DNA from: UBA1189 sp045660385
GTDB taxonomy: Bacteria > Bacteroidota > Bacteroidia > Bacteroidales > Bacteroidaceae
NCBI GenBank assembly: GCA_045660385.1
Contig: JAZRDT010000148.1
Span: 1-6,027 of the forward strand
Direction: 5' to 3'
DNA length: 6,027 nt
Made by a program: the position numbers and the translations under genes. Positions within the stretch are counted from its first letter, which is position 1. Every line of letters starts with the position of its first letter. The notes beneath the pieces are model-generated. The model did no database searches, was not told the origin of the DNA, and saw only the letters and a program-made list of their open reading frames with translations. This document shows positions 5,731-6,027 of the stretch, piece after piece.

Positions 5731-5770
5731 GGGGATTTTTCTCTGAATTAAGGGAATTTTCTCTGATCGA
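5731..5770. repeat. Two 20-bp direct repeats, RGGGRATTTTTCTCTGA type
   Basis: Positions 5731-5750 and 5751-5770 align without gaps as GGGGATTTTTCTCTGA and AGGGAATTTTCTCTGA, each followed by 4 variable bases. They directly follow the hairpin array and keep its 20-bp period, although the sequence is unrelated. Confidence 0.7.
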
Positions 5771-5786
5771 CAGCTACAAAAAGTTC

Positions 5787-5871
5787 CGTCACCGCGGTGG
5801 CGCCATTCTTCCACCGCGGTGGCGTATTTCTTTCACCGCGGTGACACTTTTCCGTCACCGAGGTGACGGAA
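5787..5871. repeat. Four CACCG(C/A)GGTG palindromes at exact 22-bp spacing
   Basis: The 10-bp palindrome CACCGCGGTG starts at 5790, 5812 and 5834, and CACCGAGGTG starts at 5856. All three intervals are 22 bp, about two helical turns. Flanks extend each palindrome differently; the last reaches 10 bp per arm (5850-5871). Spacers are T/C-rich on the plus strand. The layout suits a row of sites for a dimeric DNA-binding protein, or a run of small RNA hairpins. Confidence 0.85.
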
Positions 5872-5879
5872 TTTCTTCT
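5850..5879 (+). terminator. Possible plus-strand terminator formed by the fourth palindrome
   Basis: TTCCGTCACC (5850-5859) pairs with GGTGACGGAA (5862-5871), and the T-rich tail TTTCTTCT follows on the plus strand. The minus strand has no T-run after the stem. The nominal 2-nt loop means the innermost pair must open. If real, it implies plus-strand transcription through the repeat patch. Confidence 0.4.
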
Positions 5880-5890
5880 ACTTGTCAAAT

Positions 5891-5921
5891 GTCTTTTCCT
5901 GATTTCAGTAGACGTTTTTTT
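5891..5921 (+). terminator. Weak second plus-strand terminator candidate
   Basis: GTCT (5891-5894) / AGAC (5910-5913) and CTGA (5899-5902) / TCAG (5905-5908) form an interrupted stem, followed one base later by seven T (5915-5921). The stem is short and bulged, so the call rests mainly on the T-run. Confidence 0.25.
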
Positions 5922-6027
5922 GCTTCATTAGCTGAATAGGTTTACACCTTTTTCTTTGCCATACTGGAGAGGTTTACGTATTCTCCGATTCCCTGCTGTT
6001 TGGCTTGACACTTTGGTCTGATGGGAC
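5922..6027. other. Right edge: no supported gene
   Basis: No reading frame here has both a start and a useful length. One minus-strand frame is open from the window edge to a TAA at 5944-5942 and includes ATG GCA AAG AAA AAG GTG just before the stop; it may be the tail of a gene outside the window. AGGTTTAC occurs twice, at 5938 and 5970. Nothing further can be supported. Confidence 0.4.

Noticed and set aside
5499..5814. Two overlapping minus-strand frames of 67 and 94 codons
   Set aside because: They run through the hairpin array and the 20-bp repeats; the His/Arg/Cys/Pro-rich products look like translated repeats, not folded proteins.
5628..5871. CRISPR array
   Set aside because: The 20-22 bp period is too short, the repeats are 7-10 bp, and the variable parts are self-complementary stems, not spacers; no cas gene is present.
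5885..6025. Minus-strand frame reading MAKKKV, stop, then TYSANEAKKRLLKSGKDI, stop
   Set aside because: The protein-like look could mean a broken gene, but both pieces are too short and have no recognisable family, so it is not called a pseudogene.

Overview
The window looks chromosomal and comes from a Bacteroidales bacterium, most likely a Prevotella-type organism. The evidence is: a promoter matching the Bacteroidetes TTTG / TAnnTTTG consensus, genes without Shine-Dalgarno sequences, a very large BspA-type leucine-rich-repeat (LRR) surface protein that ends in a short type IX secretion (T9SS) sorting tail, and Listeria-Bacteroides (InlB B-type) repeats. All convincing genes lie on the minus strand.

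Layout, left to right. Positions 1-257 hold the first 85 codons of rplY (ribosomal protein L25/Ctc), which runs off the left edge. Positions 258-653 have no gene. They contain the rplY promoter (360-391), a structured rplY leader (308-341), an unexplained long hairpin whose G-U pairs favour minus-strand RNA (466-551), and a strong inverted repeat acting as terminator of the next gene (588-624). Positions 654-4835 encode one 1393-residue secreted protein: signal peptide, three LRR blocks, a beta-sandwich-like insert inside the LRR region, five B-repeats of exactly 61 residues, a linker encoded by a 7-bp tandem repeat, and a C-terminal sorting tail. A small AT-rich gene of unknown function (4871-5122) sits 35 bp upstream of it on the same strand.

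Positions 5123-6027 have no convincing protein gene but are dense in structure. Positions 5187-5446 fold, on the minus strand, into one nested rod of twelve helices plus a GG:CC step, covering the whole interval. This looks like a 6S-type RNA of Bacteroidales. Just upstream of it are three AATTCATG boxes at 10-11 bp spacing. Beyond these lies a 250-bp patch (5628-5871) built from three repeat types with 20-22 bp periods: five small hairpins whose stems differ in sequence but stay self-complementary, joined by a constant GGT(G/T)AAA linker; a 20-bp direct repeat; and four CACCG(C/A)GGTG palindromes spaced exactly 22 bp apart. This patch is the least explained and most interesting part of the window.

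There is no sign that the genes form one pathway. rplY is translation housekeeping, the large gene is a surface adhesin-like protein, and the rod RNA, if it is 6S, would act on RNA polymerase. No tRNA, rRNA, CRISPR array, transposase or integrase was seen.
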